Positions 1 to 8,993 of a DNA stretch of 32,022 nt are shown here, in pieces. The position numbers and the translations under genes are program-made. The DNA comes from DASYYE01 sp035946955 (GTDB lineage: Bacteria > Actinomycetota > Actinomycetes > Streptosporangiales > Streptosporangiaceae). Within the stretch, counting starts at the first letter, position 1. Every line of letters starts with the position of its first letter. The notes under the pieces are model-generated. The model did no database searches. It was given only the letters and a program-made list of their open reading frames with translations, and was not told the origin of the DNA. The stretch lies in NCBI GenBank assembly GCA_035946955.1, contig DASYYE010000491.1:1-32022 (forward strand), read 5' to 3'.

Positions 1-1
1 C

Positions 2-1594
<1,593 letters not shown>

Positions 1595-1614
1595 CGCCGG
1601 GCGGCGGGCTCAGC

Positions 1615-1665
1615 GGCGCGGCAGGGATCCGCTGTCCCTGGCGCGGCAGGGACCCGCTGTCCCTG
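1615..1665 (+). terminator. Tandemly duplicated hairpin after gcvP (25 bp x 2)
   Basis: Two copies of a 25-bp unit lie head to tail at 1615-1639 and 1640-1664, differing only at 1628 (T) versus 1653 (C). Each copy folds into a hairpin. The second has the perfect stem CAGGGAC (1647-1653) with GTCCCTG (1659-1665) and a 5-nt loop. The first has the same stem with one G-T pair. There is no T-tract, which is common in high-GC actinobacteria. The position 20 bp after the gcvP stop and before a uvrC promoter fits a double terminator. That function is inferred. Confidence 0.6.
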
Positions 1666-1673
1666 CTGGCGAA

Positions 1674-1686
1674 TAGAGTTTCTGCG
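1674..1686 (+). promoter_or_regulatory. Probable -10 element for leaderless uvrC transcript
   Basis: TAGAGT (1674-1679) fits the actinobacterial TANNNT -10 pattern and ends 6 nt before the GTG at 1686. Transcription would therefore begin at or next to the start codon. No Shine-Dalgarno sequence precedes this GTG, which supports a leaderless message, a common arrangement in actinobacteria. No clear -35 is visible. Confidence 0.5.
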
Positions 1687-3785
1687 TGGCGGATCCGCAT
1701 GGCTACCGGCCCGCGCCAGGGTCGATCCCGGAGTCCCCAGGCGTCTACCGTTTCCGTGACTCCCAGGGACGAGTCATCTACGTGGGCAAAGCCAAGAACC
1801 TGCGTGCCCGGCTGAGCTCCTACTTCGCGGACTTCGCCGGGCTGGCCCCCCGCACCCAGGCGATGGTGGCCTCCGCGGCCGGGGTGGACTGGACCGTCGT
1901 GGGCACCGAGGTGGAGGCGCTCCAGCTCGAGTACTCCTGGATCAAGGAGTTCAGTCCCCGGTTCAATGTCCGCTACCGCGACGACAAGAGCTACCCCTAC
2001 CTCGCGGTCACCCTCGACGAGGAGTTCCCAAGGGTCATGGTGATGCGTGGCGCCAAGCGCCGCGGCACCCGCTACTTCGGGCCCTACGCCCACGCCTGGG
2101 CCATCCGCGACACCGTGGACACGCTGCTGCGGGTGTTCCCGGTGCGCACCTGCTCGGCCGGGGTGTTCAAACAGTCGAACCAGATGGGCCGCCCATGCCT
2201 GCTCGGCCATATCGGCAAGTGCGCAGCCCCGTGTGTGGGACGCATCAGCCCGGAGGAGCACCGCCACCTCGCCGAGGAGTTCTGCGACTTCATGGCGGGC
2301 CAGACCGCGCGGTTCACCAGGCGGCTGGAAACCGAGATGCGCGCCGCCGCGGCCGAGGAGGAGTTCGAGCGCGCCGCCCGGCTGCGCGACGACCTGCAGG
2401 CACTGGGCCGCGCACTGGAGAAGCAGGCGGTCGTGCTCGGCGACGGCACCGACTGCGACGTCATCGCACTGGCCGATGACCAGCTAGAGGCCGCGGTGTG
2501 CGTGTTCTACGTCAGGGGCGGCCGGGTCCGCGGCCAGCGCGGCTGGGTGGTGGACAAGGTCGAGGACATCACCCCGGGGGAACTGGTCGAGCAGTTCCTC
2601 GGCCAGGTCTATGGGGACGACGCCGTGGCCAGGCAGGAGCGTCCCACCGCGCTGTCGGACGCCAAACGGTTCTGGGCGGCGGCAGGCCCGCCCACCGAGT
2701 CCGACGAGCACCGGGACGCGCGCACGACCCTGTGGGCGAGCGCCGAGAGCGGTGCGATCCCGCGCGAGGTGCTCGTGCCCGTGGAGCCGCCGGGGGCCGC
2801 GGCGGTGCAGGAGTGGCTGTCGGTGCGCCGCGGCGGGCCCGTCACGCTGCGCGTCCCGCGCCGGGGCGACAAGAAGGCTCTGCTGGAGACCGTGGCGCGC
2901 AACGCCGGCGAGTCGCTGACGCAGCACAAGATGCGCCGGGCCAGCGACCTCACCACCCGCAGCCGCGCGCTCAACGAGATCGCCGAGGCGCTCGGGATGT
3001 CCCAGGCGCCGCTGCGGATCGAGTGCTACGACATCTCCAACCTCCAGGGCACCAACTCGGTCGCGTCCATGGTGGTGTTCGAAGACGGCCTCGCACGCAA
3101 GAGCGAGTACCGGCGGTTCGCCATCAAAGGAACCCAGGGAGAGGGGGACGCCGGGGCCATCCACGAGGTCGTCAGCCGCAGGTTCCGTCGCTATCTGGAC
3201 GAGCGCGAGGCCACTGGCGAACTCGACCTCCTCGGAGACCCAGGTGAAGTAGAGGACACCGCCAGCCAGGCGGACCCGTCCACCACCGGGGCCAAGCGCA
3301 AGTTCGCCTACCCGCCCAACCTGGTCGTGGTCGACGGCGGCCCGGCCCAGGCCGACGCGGCCGCGCGGGCACTCACCGAGCTGGGCATCGACGACATCGC
3401 CGTGTGCGGCCTGGCCAAACGGCTCGAGGAGGTATGGCTGCCCGGTGAGGAGTCACCGGTCATCCTGCCGCGCAGCAGCGAGGGCCTGTACCTCCTGCAG
3501 CGGGTCCGGGACGAAGCACACCGTTTCGCCATCACCTACCACCGCGCCAAGCGCTCGAAAGCCATGGCGGTCAGTGAGCTTGACGCGGTCCCGGGACTAG
3601 GACCGCGCCGGCGGGCTACGCTGCTACGGCACTTCGGCTCGGTCCGCCGCCTGGCCACCGCGACCGAGGCGGAGGTGGCGGAGCTGCCCGGGATCGGGCC
3701 CCGGCTGGCGACCGCGGTCCTGGCGGCACTGCGGCCCGGGGACGGGGAGAGTTCGGGGGAGTCGCATGGTGACGACACAGCATGA
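1686..3785 (+). CDS. uvrC: Excinuclease ABC subunit C
   Basis: UvrC makes both incisions around bulky DNA lesions after UvrA2B loading in nucleotide excision repair. The 699 residues show the full architecture. A GIY-YIG nuclease domain is at about 15-95 (GVYRF at 19-23, YVGKAKNLRARL from 32). Four cysteines at 156, 171, 179 and 183 match the iron-sulfur-type cluster region of the family. A UVR segment for UvrB contact is at about 205-241. The RNase H-like 3' nuclease follows (ECYDISNLQG and VVVDGGPAQAD), with a C-terminal double helix-hairpin-helix (VPGLGPRRR, LPGIGPRLA). GTG at 1686 is chosen because the N-terminal domain begins at once and a -10 hexamer lies 6 nt upstream. The 3' end overlaps rapZ by 20 nt, so uvrC-rapZ-yvcK-whiA is likely an operon. 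Confidence 0.97.
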   Translation: MADPHGYRPAPGSIPESPGVYRFRDSQGRVIYVGKAKNLRARLSSYFADFAGLAPRTQAMVASAAGVDWTVVGTEVEALQLEYSWIKEFSPRFNVRYRDDKSYPYLAVTLDEEFPRVMVMRGAKRRGTRYFGPYAHAWAIRDTVDTLLRVFPVRTCSAGVFKQSNQMGRPCLLGHIGKCAAPCVGRISPEEHRHLAEEFCDFMAGQTARFTRRLETEMRAAAAEEEFERAARLRDDLQALGRALEKQAVVLGDGTDCDVIALADDQLEAAVCVFYVRGGRVRGQRGWVVDKVEDITPGELVEQFLGQVYGDDAVARQERPTALSDAKRFWAAAGPPTESDEHRDARTTLWASAESGAIPREVLVPVEPPGAAAVQEWLSVRRGGPVTLRVPRRGDKKALLETVARNAGESLTQHKMRRASDLTTRSRALNEIAEALGMSQAPLRIECYDISNLQGTNSVASMVVFEDGLARKSEYRRFAIKGTQGEGDAGAIHEVVSRRFRRYLDEREATGELDLLGDPGEVEDTASQADPSTTGAKRKFAYPPNLVVVDGGPAQADAAARALTELGIDDIAVCGLAKRLEEVWLPGEESPVILPRSSEGLYLLQRVRDEAHRFAITYHRAKRSKAMAVSELDAVPGLGPRRRATLLRHFGSVRRLATATEAEVAELPGIGPRLATAVLAALRPGDGESSGESHGDDTA

Positions 3786-4662
3786 GCACACGTCTGGGGT
3801 GCCTGTGGCCGACGTGGTGATCATCACGGGGATGTCGGGGGCTGGCCGGAGCACGGTCGCCAAGGCACTGGAGGACCTCGACTGGTTCGTGATCGACAAC
3901 CTGCCGCCCAGCCTGCTGCCCACCATGGTCAGCCTCACGCGCCTTGCCGAGGGCGCGCTGCCGAGGATCGCCGCGGTGATGGACGTGCGGAGCCGGGCGT
4001 TCTCCACCGACCTGCTCCCCACGATCCGTGAGCTCGCGGACCGGGGGCTGCGGCCGCGTGTGGTGTTCCTGGAAGCCGCCGACGACGCCCTGGTCCGGCG
4101 GTTCGACAGCGTGCGCCGCCCGCACCCGCTGCAGGAGCAAGGCCGGGTCCTCGACGGTATCGCGGCCGAACGCGAGCTGCTGCGCGGTGTCCGCGGCGAG
4201 GCCGACCTGGTGGTGGACACCTCTGCGCTCAACGTGCACGAGTTGCGCGCCCGCATCCGGGAGCACTTCGGAACCCCGCACGTGGCCACCCCACGGGTGC
4301 GGGTGATGTCGTTCGGTTACAAGTACGGGCTCCCGGTCGACGCGGACGTGGTGGCGGACTGCCGTTTCCTTCCGAATCCGCGTTGGGTCGATGCGCTGGC
4401 CCCACTGACCGGGCAAGATGAACGGATCAGAAAATACGTGCTCGACCAGCCCGCAGCCGCTGGGTTCCTCGACGGCTACGTGGCCGCCCTGCGTGTCACG
4501 TTCGACGGGTACCGGACGGAAGGCAAGCAGGATGTGACGCTTGCGGTGGGCTGCACCGGGGGTAAGCACCGTAGCGTGGTCATGGCGGAGGAGATCGCCA
4601 GCCGGCTGCACGACACGGACCTGCCCATCCAGGTAGTGCACCGTGACCTGGGGCGCGAATGA
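3766..4662 (+). CDS. rapZ: RNase adapter / nucleotide-binding protein RapZ (YvcJ family)
   Basis: P-loop protein of the RapZ/YvcJ family, 298 residues. In enterobacteria RapZ senses glucosamine-6-phosphate and directs decay of GlmZ RNA. In Gram-positive bacteria the orthologue is a nucleotide-binding protein whose target is less clear. The Walker A motif GMSGAGRST is at about 22-30, with Arg where Lys is usual, and DNLPPSL follows. The C-terminal RapZ domain has DCRFLPNP and the conserved GCTGGKHRSV. ATG at 3766 follows a GGGGGA purine run and overlaps the uvrC end. The stop overlaps the yvcK start (ATGA), so the two are translationally coupled. The cluster rapZ-yvcK-whiA is the conserved actinobacterial and firmicute arrangement. 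Confidence 0.96.
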   Translation: MVTTQHEHTSGVPVADVVIITGMSGAGRSTVAKALEDLDWFVIDNLPPSLLPTMVSLTRLAEGALPRIAAVMDVRSRAFSTDLLPTIRELADRGLRPRVVFLEAADDALVRRFDSVRRPHPLQEQGRVLDGIAAERELLRGVRGEADLVVDTSALNVHELRARIREHFGTPHVATPRVRVMSFGYKYGLPVDADVVADCRFLPNPRWVDALAPLTGQDERIRKYVLDQPAAAGFLDGYVAALRVTFDGYRTEGKQDVTLAVGCTGGKHRSVVMAEEIASRLHDTDLPIQVVHRDLGRE

Positions 4663-5648
4663 CACAACGTCCAGCCGGCCGTGGCCTCTCCGCGGGGCGC
4701 CCCCCTAACCCGAAGGTGGCGGCGCTGGGCGGGGGACACGGCCTGTATGCCTCGCTGTCCGCGTTGCGCCGGGTCACCCGTCAGCTCACCGCGATCGTCA
4801 CGGTCGCCGACGACGGCGGGTCGAGCGGCAGGCTCCGCCAGGACTTCGGCGTGCTGCCCCCTGGTGACCTGCGGATGGCGCTCGCGGCCCTGTGTGGCGA
4901 CGACGCCTGGGGGACCACGTGGAGCAGGGTGGTGCAGCACCGGTTCGCTGGCAGCGGCGACCTGGCGGGGCACGCTGTCGGCAATGTCCTTATCGTCGCC
5001 CTGTGGGACCTGCTCGGCGACACGGTCAGTGGCCTGGACTGGGTGGGCAGGTTGCTGGGGGCACACGGCCGGGTCCTCCCCATGGCGTCGGTGCCGCTGG
5101 ACCTGGTCGCCGAGGTGGCCGGGGCCGACCCGGCGCGGCCGGACGAGGTGAGCATCGTCTCGGGGCAGGCGGCCTGCGCGTCAACCACCGGGCGTGTCCG
5201 GTCGGTGTCGCTGGTCCCGGCGGACCCGCCGACCTGCCCGGAGGCGGTGGCCGCGATCCGGTCGGCGGACTGGGTGGTGCTTGGGCCGGGCTCATGGTTC
5301 ACCAGCGTCCTGCCCCACCTGCTGGTGCCCGCGCTGGCCGACGCGCTCATCAATACGGGGGCACGGCGCCTTGTGGCGCTCAACCTAGTGCCGCAACTGG
5401 GGGAGACCGAGGGGTTCTCCCCACACACTCACCTGGAAGTGCTGGCCGACCACGCGCCCGACCTGAGGGTGGATGTGGTGCTCGCCGACCGTGAGGCGGC
5501 CAGCACATCACTGGCGCAACTGGAGAAAGCCGCCAGCCTGCTCGGTGCCAGGCTCGTACTGAAGGATCTGGCGATGCGGGACGGCTCGCCACGCCATGAC
5601 CCACAGCGGCTGGCAGGGGCATTTGCAGAGATCTTCGAGGGGGAATGA
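4659..5648 (+). CDS. yvcK: YvcK-type UDP-sugar-binding protein (gluconeogenesis factor, CofD-like fold)
   Basis: Member of the YvcK/CofD-like family, 329 residues. YvcK binds UDP-GlcNAc and is needed for normal growth on gluconeogenic carbon sources and for proper peptidoglycan synthesis in Bacillus and mycobacteria (CuvA). Visible family motifs are GGGHGLYASL (from residue 24), VADDGGSSGRLR (about 49-60), PPGDLRMAL (about 67-75) and GPGSWFTSVLPHLL in the second half. Its ATG overlaps the rapZ stop by 4 nt. whiA starts 4 nt after its TGA, so the three genes are almost certainly cotranscribed. The biochemical role of YvcK beyond ligand binding is not settled. Confidence 0.95.
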   Translation: MTQRPAGRGLSAGRPPNPKVAALGGGHGLYASLSALRRVTRQLTAIVTVADDGGSSGRLRQDFGVLPPGDLRMALAALCGDDAWGTTWSRVVQHRFAGSGDLAGHAVGNVLIVALWDLLGDTVSGLDWVGRLLGAHGRVLPMASVPLDLVAEVAGADPARPDEVSIVSGQAACASTTGRVRSVSLVPADPPTCPEAVAAIRSADWVVLGPGSWFTSVLPHLLVPALADALINTGARRLVALNLVPQLGETEGFSPHTHLEVLADHAPDLRVDVVLADREAASTSLAQLEKAASLLGARLVLKDLAMRDGSPRHDPQRLAGAFAEIFEGE

Positions 5649-5652
5649 CCTG

Positions 5653-6633
5653 ATGGCCATGACCAGCCTGGTCAAGGACGAACTCAGCCGGATCGTCGTA
5701 CGAAAGCCATGCTGCCGCAAGGCTGAGGTGTCCACGCTGCTGCGTTTCGCGGGCGGCCTGCACCTGGCGGACGGCAAGATCGTGATCGAGGCCGAACTCG
5801 ACACCGGCGCCGCCGCCCGCCGCCTCCGCAAGGACGTGGCCGAGGTGTTCGGCCACTCCAGTGACTTGATGGTGCTGGCACCGGGCGGGCTGCGCAAGGG
5901 CAACCGCTACCTCGTCCGGGTCCGCCAGGACGGCAACAGCCTGGCGCGCCAGACCGGCTTGGTGGACAGCCAGGGACGGCCGGTCCGCGGACTGCCGCGG
6001 CAGGTGGTGGCCGGGCCTGCCTGTGACTGCGAGTCCGCCTGGCGCGGGGCCTTCCTGGCCCATGGCAGCCTGACCGGTCCCGGGCGCTCGATGGCGCTCG
6101 AGGTCACCTGCCCCGGGCCGGAGGCTGCGCTGGCCCTGGTCGGCGCGGCGCGCAGGCTCAAGATCCACGCGAAGGCACGCGAGGTGCGTGGCGTGGACCG
6201 GGTCGTGGTCCGTGACGGGGACGCGATCAGCGCCCTGCTGGCCCGCCTCGGCGCGCACTCCAGCGTGATCGCCTGGGAGGAACGCCGGATGCGGCGCGAG
6301 GTGCGGGCGACCGCCAACCGCCTGACCAACTTCGACGACGCCAACCTGCGCCGCAGCGCGCGGGCGGCGGTCGCGGCCGGCGCGCGGGTCGAACGTGCCC
6401 TGGAGATCCTCGGCGACGAGGCCCCCGAGCACCTCACCACCGCTGGCAAGCTGCGGGTCCAGCACCGCCAGGCGAGCCTGGAGGAACTCGGCCAGCTCGC
6501 GGTCCCGCCGCTGACCAAAGACGCGATCGCGGGCCGGATCCGCCGCCTGCTCGCCATGGCCGACCGGCGGGCCCGCGAACTGGGCGTCGCAGGCACAGAC
6601 GTAGAGGTCGGCGCCGACGTCTACATAGCGTGA
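5653..6633 (+). CDS. whiA: Sporulation/cell-division transcription regulator WhiA
   Basis: WhiA joins a degenerate LAGLIDADG homing-endonuclease-like N-terminal domain to a C-terminal helix-turn-helix. In Streptomyces it acts with WhiB to switch on sporulation septation genes (ftsZ, ftsK and others). The ATG at 5653 is preferred over the longer frame opening at 5596. It gives the classic MAMTSLVKDELSR start, a GAGGGGG ribosome site lies about 9-12 nt upstream, and the earlier codon would lie deep inside yvcK. The 326-residue product matches the usual family length. The conserved N-terminal CCRKAE and the C-terminal LTKDAIAGRIRRLL are present. It is the last gene of the rapZ-yvcK-whiA group; a separate promoter precedes gap. 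Confidence 0.95.
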   Translation: MAMTSLVKDELSRIVVRKPCCRKAEVSTLLRFAGGLHLADGKIVIEAELDTGAAARRLRKDVAEVFGHSSDLMVLAPGGLRKGNRYLVRVRQDGNSLARQTGLVDSQGRPVRGLPRQVVAGPACDCESAWRGAFLAHGSLTGPGRSMALEVTCPGPEAALALVGAARRLKIHAKAREVRGVDRVVVRDGDAISALLARLGAHSSVIAWEERRMRREVRATANRLTNFDDANLRRSARAAVAAGARVERALEILGDEAPEHLTTAGKLRVQHRQASLEELGQLAVPPLTKDAIAGRIRRLLAMADRRARELGVAGTDVEVGADVYIA

Positions 6634-6674
6634 GAACGCGCGTGAACCGGCCCCAGATCCCGCGCCCCTGCCTA

Positions 6675-6690
6675 ATTGGTCTAGACCGCT
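6675..6690 (+). promoter_or_regulatory. DasR-type operator (dre-like site) ahead of gap
   Basis: ATTGGTCTAGACCGCT contains a perfect 10-bp palindrome, GGTCTAGACC (6678-6687). It matches the Streptomyces DasR consensus ACTGGTCTAGACCACT, recalled from the literature, at 14 of 16 positions. DasR is a GntR-family repressor released by glucosamine-6-phosphate. The site overlaps the expected -35 region of the gap promoter, the right place for repression. Binding is inferred. Confidence 0.6.
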
Positions 6691-6702
6691 GTCCGGTAGG
6701 GT
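6676..6702 (+). promoter_or_regulatory. Probable promoter of gap-pgk-tpiA
   Basis: TAGGGT at 6697-6702 fits the actinobacterial -10 pattern. TTGGTC at 6676-6681 could serve as a weak -35, although the 15-nt spacer is short. Transcription would start near 6709 and give a leader of about 57 nt. The -35 area lies inside the DasR-like palindrome. Confidence 0.45.
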
Positions 6703-6724
6703 TCTAACCAACTAAGAGACCGTA

Positions 6725-6741
6725 GCGAAGAGTGTCTTCGC
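6725..6741 (+). promoter_or_regulatory. Small hairpin in the gap leader
   Basis: GCGAAGA (6725-6731) pairs perfectly with TCTTCGC (6735-6741) around a 3-nt GTG loop. It lies inside the predicted 5' untranslated region and ends 9 nt before the GAGGAG ribosome site. It may stabilise the message. No known riboswitch class was recognised. Confidence 0.4.
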
Positions 6742-6765
6742 AGTCAGGCTGAGGAGATGGGGACA

Positions 6766-7788
6766 GTGACCATCCGCGTGGGAATCAACGGGTTCGGCCG
6801 AATCGGGCGCAACTTCTGGCGTGCCGTCCATGCCGGGGCCGGCGGGCAGGGCGGCGACATCGAGATCGTGGCAGCGAACGACCTGGGCGACATCAAGACC
6901 ATGGCGCACCTGCTGCAGTACGACACCATCCTCGGCACCCTGGACACGCGGGTGACCGTGGGCGACGGCGTCATCGAGGCCGGCGGCAAGAAGCTGACCA
7001 TCCTCGCCGAGAAGGACCCGGCCGCGCTGCCCTGGGGCGACCTGGGCGTGGACGTGGTGATCGAGTCAACGGGCCGGTTCACCACCAAGGAGACCGCGGG
7101 CAAGCACCTGGAAGGCGGAGCCAGGAAGGTCATCATCTCCGCCCCGGCCAAGGGCGAGGACATCACGATCGTGATGGGCGTCAACGACCACGCCTACGAC
7201 CCGGCCAGCCACAACGTCATCTCCAATGCCTCGTGCACCACCAACTGCGTGGCGCCGCTGGCCAAGGTGCTGCTGGACAACTTCGGGATCGAGCAGGGCC
7301 TGATGACGACGGTCCACGCCTACACCAACGACCAGGTCACCCTCGACTTCCCGCACAAGGACCTGCGCCGTGCCCGCGCGGCCGCGCAGAACATCATCCC
7401 CACCACGACCGGTGCCGCCAAGGCAACCGCCCTGGTGCTGCCCGAGCTCAAGGGCAAGATGGACGGCATGGCCCTGCGGGTGCCGGTGGTGGACGGCTCC
7501 GTGACCGACCTGGTGGTCCGGCTCACCCGGCCAGCGACCAAAGAAGAAGTCAACGAGGCCTACCGGGCGGCGGCCGCCGAAGGCTCCCTCAAGGGTTACC
7601 TGAAGTACACAGACGACCCGATCGTGTCTTCCGACATCGTCGGCACGCCGTACTCCTGCACCTTCGACTCCCTGCTGACCATGACATTCGGCGACCAGGT
7701 CAAGGTCATCGGCTGGTACGACAACGAGTGGGGCTACTCCTGCCGCCTCGCGGACCTGACCGCGCTCGTCGGTGGGCGGCTCGGCTGA
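6766..7788 (+). CDS. gap: Glyceraldehyde-3-phosphate dehydrogenase, type I
   Basis: Cytoplasmic glycolytic enzyme that oxidises glyceraldehyde-3-phosphate to 1,3-bisphosphoglycerate with NAD. The GTG at 6766 is preferred to the ATG at 6757. GAGGAG at 6751-6756 abuts the ATG but sits 9 nt before the GTG, and the GTG gives the standard MTIRVGINGFGRIGR beginning. The product is then 340 residues. The nucleotide-binding GFGRIGR (9-15), catalytic Cys157 in SNASCTTNCVAP and the following TVHAYTNDQ histidine region are all present. The C terminus has WYDNEWGYSCR. The stop overlaps the pgk ATG (TGATG), indicating coupling in the gap-pgk-tpiA operon. Confidence 0.96.
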   Translation: MTIRVGINGFGRIGRNFWRAVHAGAGGQGGDIEIVAANDLGDIKTMAHLLQYDTILGTLDTRVTVGDGVIEAGGKKLTILAEKDPAALPWGDLGVDVVIESTGRFTTKETAGKHLEGGARKVIISAPAKGEDITIVMGVNDHAYDPASHNVISNASCTTNCVAPLAKVLLDNFGIEQGLMTTVHAYTNDQVTLDFPHKDLRRARAAAQNIIPTTTGAAKATALVLPELKGKMDGMALRVPVVDGSVTDLVVRLTRPATKEEVNEAYRAAAAEGSLKGYLKYTDDPIVSSDIVGTPYSCTFDSLLTMTFGDQVKVIGWYDNEWGYSCRLADLTALVGGRLG

Positions 7789-8993
7789 TGCAGCGAGCCG
7801 ACGACCTGGACGTCGCAGGCAAGACCGTCCTGCTGCGGGCTGACCTGAACGTGCCGCTCGATGGCACGACAATCACCGACGACGGCCGGATCCGGGCCAG
7901 CCTGCCCACGATCACCAGCCTGGCCGGGCGGGGTGCGCGCGTAGTGGTGTGCGCGCACCTCGGCCGGCCCAAGGGTGACGACTACACCGCCCGCGCCGCA
8001 GGGGGCCCCTCCCTGCGGCCGGTCGCCGACCGGCTGAGCGAGCTGCTCGGCAGGCCCGTGCCACTGGCAGATGACGTCGCCGGTCCCTCCGCGCAGGCCA
8101 CCGTGGCCGGCCTGCGCGACGGGGACGTTGCACTGCTGGAGAACGTGCGGTTCGAGCCGGCCGAGACCAGCAAGGACGACGCCCAGCGGGCCGCGTTCGC
8201 CGCCAGCCTCGCGGACCTGGCCGAGCTCTATGTGTGCGACGGGTTCGGCGCGGTGCACCGCAAGCACGCCAGCGTGTACGACGTGCCGAAGCTGCTGCCG
8301 CACGCCGCGGGTCAGCTCGTGCTCGCCGAACTCGCGGTGCTGCGCCAGCTCACCAGCGACCCCAGCCGGCCCTACGTGGTCGTGCTCGGGGGCGCCAAGC
8401 CGTCGGACAAGCTCGGGGTGATCGGCAACCTGCTCGGGCTGGCCGACCGCATCCTCATCGGCGGCGGCATGGGCTACACCTTCCTCGCCGCACAGGGGCA
8501 CGAGGTCGGGCGGTCACTGCTGGAAGCTGACCGGGTCCCGCAGGTCAAGGCGGTCATGGCGGAGGCTGCGGAGCGCGGCACCGAGATCGTCCTGCCGGTG
8601 GACATCGTGGCGGCGGCCGAGTTCGCCCCCGATGCCGAGCATGCTGTGGTCGCCGCCGACGCGATCCCGGCTGACCGGGAGGGTGTCGACATCGGGCCCG
8701 CGACCAGGGAGCTGTTCGCCCGCAAGCTGGCCGACGCCAAGACCGTGTTCTGGAACGGGCCGGTCGGGGTGTTCGAATTCCCCGCGTTCGCGGCAGGCAC
8801 CGCGGCGGTGGCCAAGGCCATCAGCCAGGTGGGCGGCCTGACAGTGGTCGGTGGGGGAGACTCCGCCGCGGCCGTCCGGAAACTGGGTTTCGCCGACGAC
8901 GCCTTCACGCACATCTCCACCGGGGGTGGCGCGAGCCTGGAGTACCTGGAAGGCCGCACCCTGCCCGGACTGGCCGCGCTGGAGGAACCCTAA
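7788..8993 (+). CDS. pgk: Phosphoglycerate kinase
   Basis: Transfers phosphate from 1,3-bisphosphoglycerate to ADP in lower glycolysis. The ATG at 7788 shares one base with the gap stop and begins MQRADDLDVAGKTVLLRA, matching the family N terminus. The open frame extends upstream to 7233, but only as an out-of-frame shadow across gap. The 401-residue product has RADLNVPL, the substrate motif HLGRPKG, LENVRF, GGAKPSDKLGVI, FWNGPVGVFE and the nucleotide-binding GGGDSAAAV. The usual DDAFG is CDGFG here, and GGAKVSDK is GGAKPSDK; both are small departures. tpiA begins immediately after its TAA. Confidence 0.96.
   Translation: MQRADDLDVAGKTVLLRADLNVPLDGTTITDDGRIRASLPTITSLAGRGARVVVCAHLGRPKGDDYTARAAGGPSLRPVADRLSELLGRPVPLADDVAGPSAQATVAGLRDGDVALLENVRFEPAETSKDDAQRAAFAASLADLAELYVCDGFGAVHRKHASVYDVPKLLPHAAGQLVLAELAVLRQLTSDPSRPYVVVLGGAKPSDKLGVIGNLLGLADRILIGGGMGYTFLAAQGHEVGRSLLEADRVPQVKAVMAEAAERGTEIVLPVDIVAAAEFAPDAEHAVVAADAIPADREGVDIGPATRELFARKLADAKTVFWNGPVGVFEFPAFAAGTAAVAKAISQVGGLTVVGGGDSAAAVRKLGFADDAFTHISTGGGASLEYLEGRTLPGLAALEEP

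Noticed and set aside
5596..5652. Earlier in-frame start for whiA
   Set aside because: Would overlap yvcK by 53 nt and add residues not found in WhiA; ATG 5653 has the proper ribosome site and family N terminus.
6678..6687. GGTCTAGACC as a whiA terminator
   Set aside because: Too short and loop-less for a hairpin; it fits a protein-binding palindrome in the gap promoter better.
7233..7787. N-terminal extension of the pgk frame to a 586-codon ORF
   Set aside because: This part lies fully inside gap in another frame, encodes low-complexity Arg/Gly/Pro sequence, and the true pgk N terminus begins at 7788.
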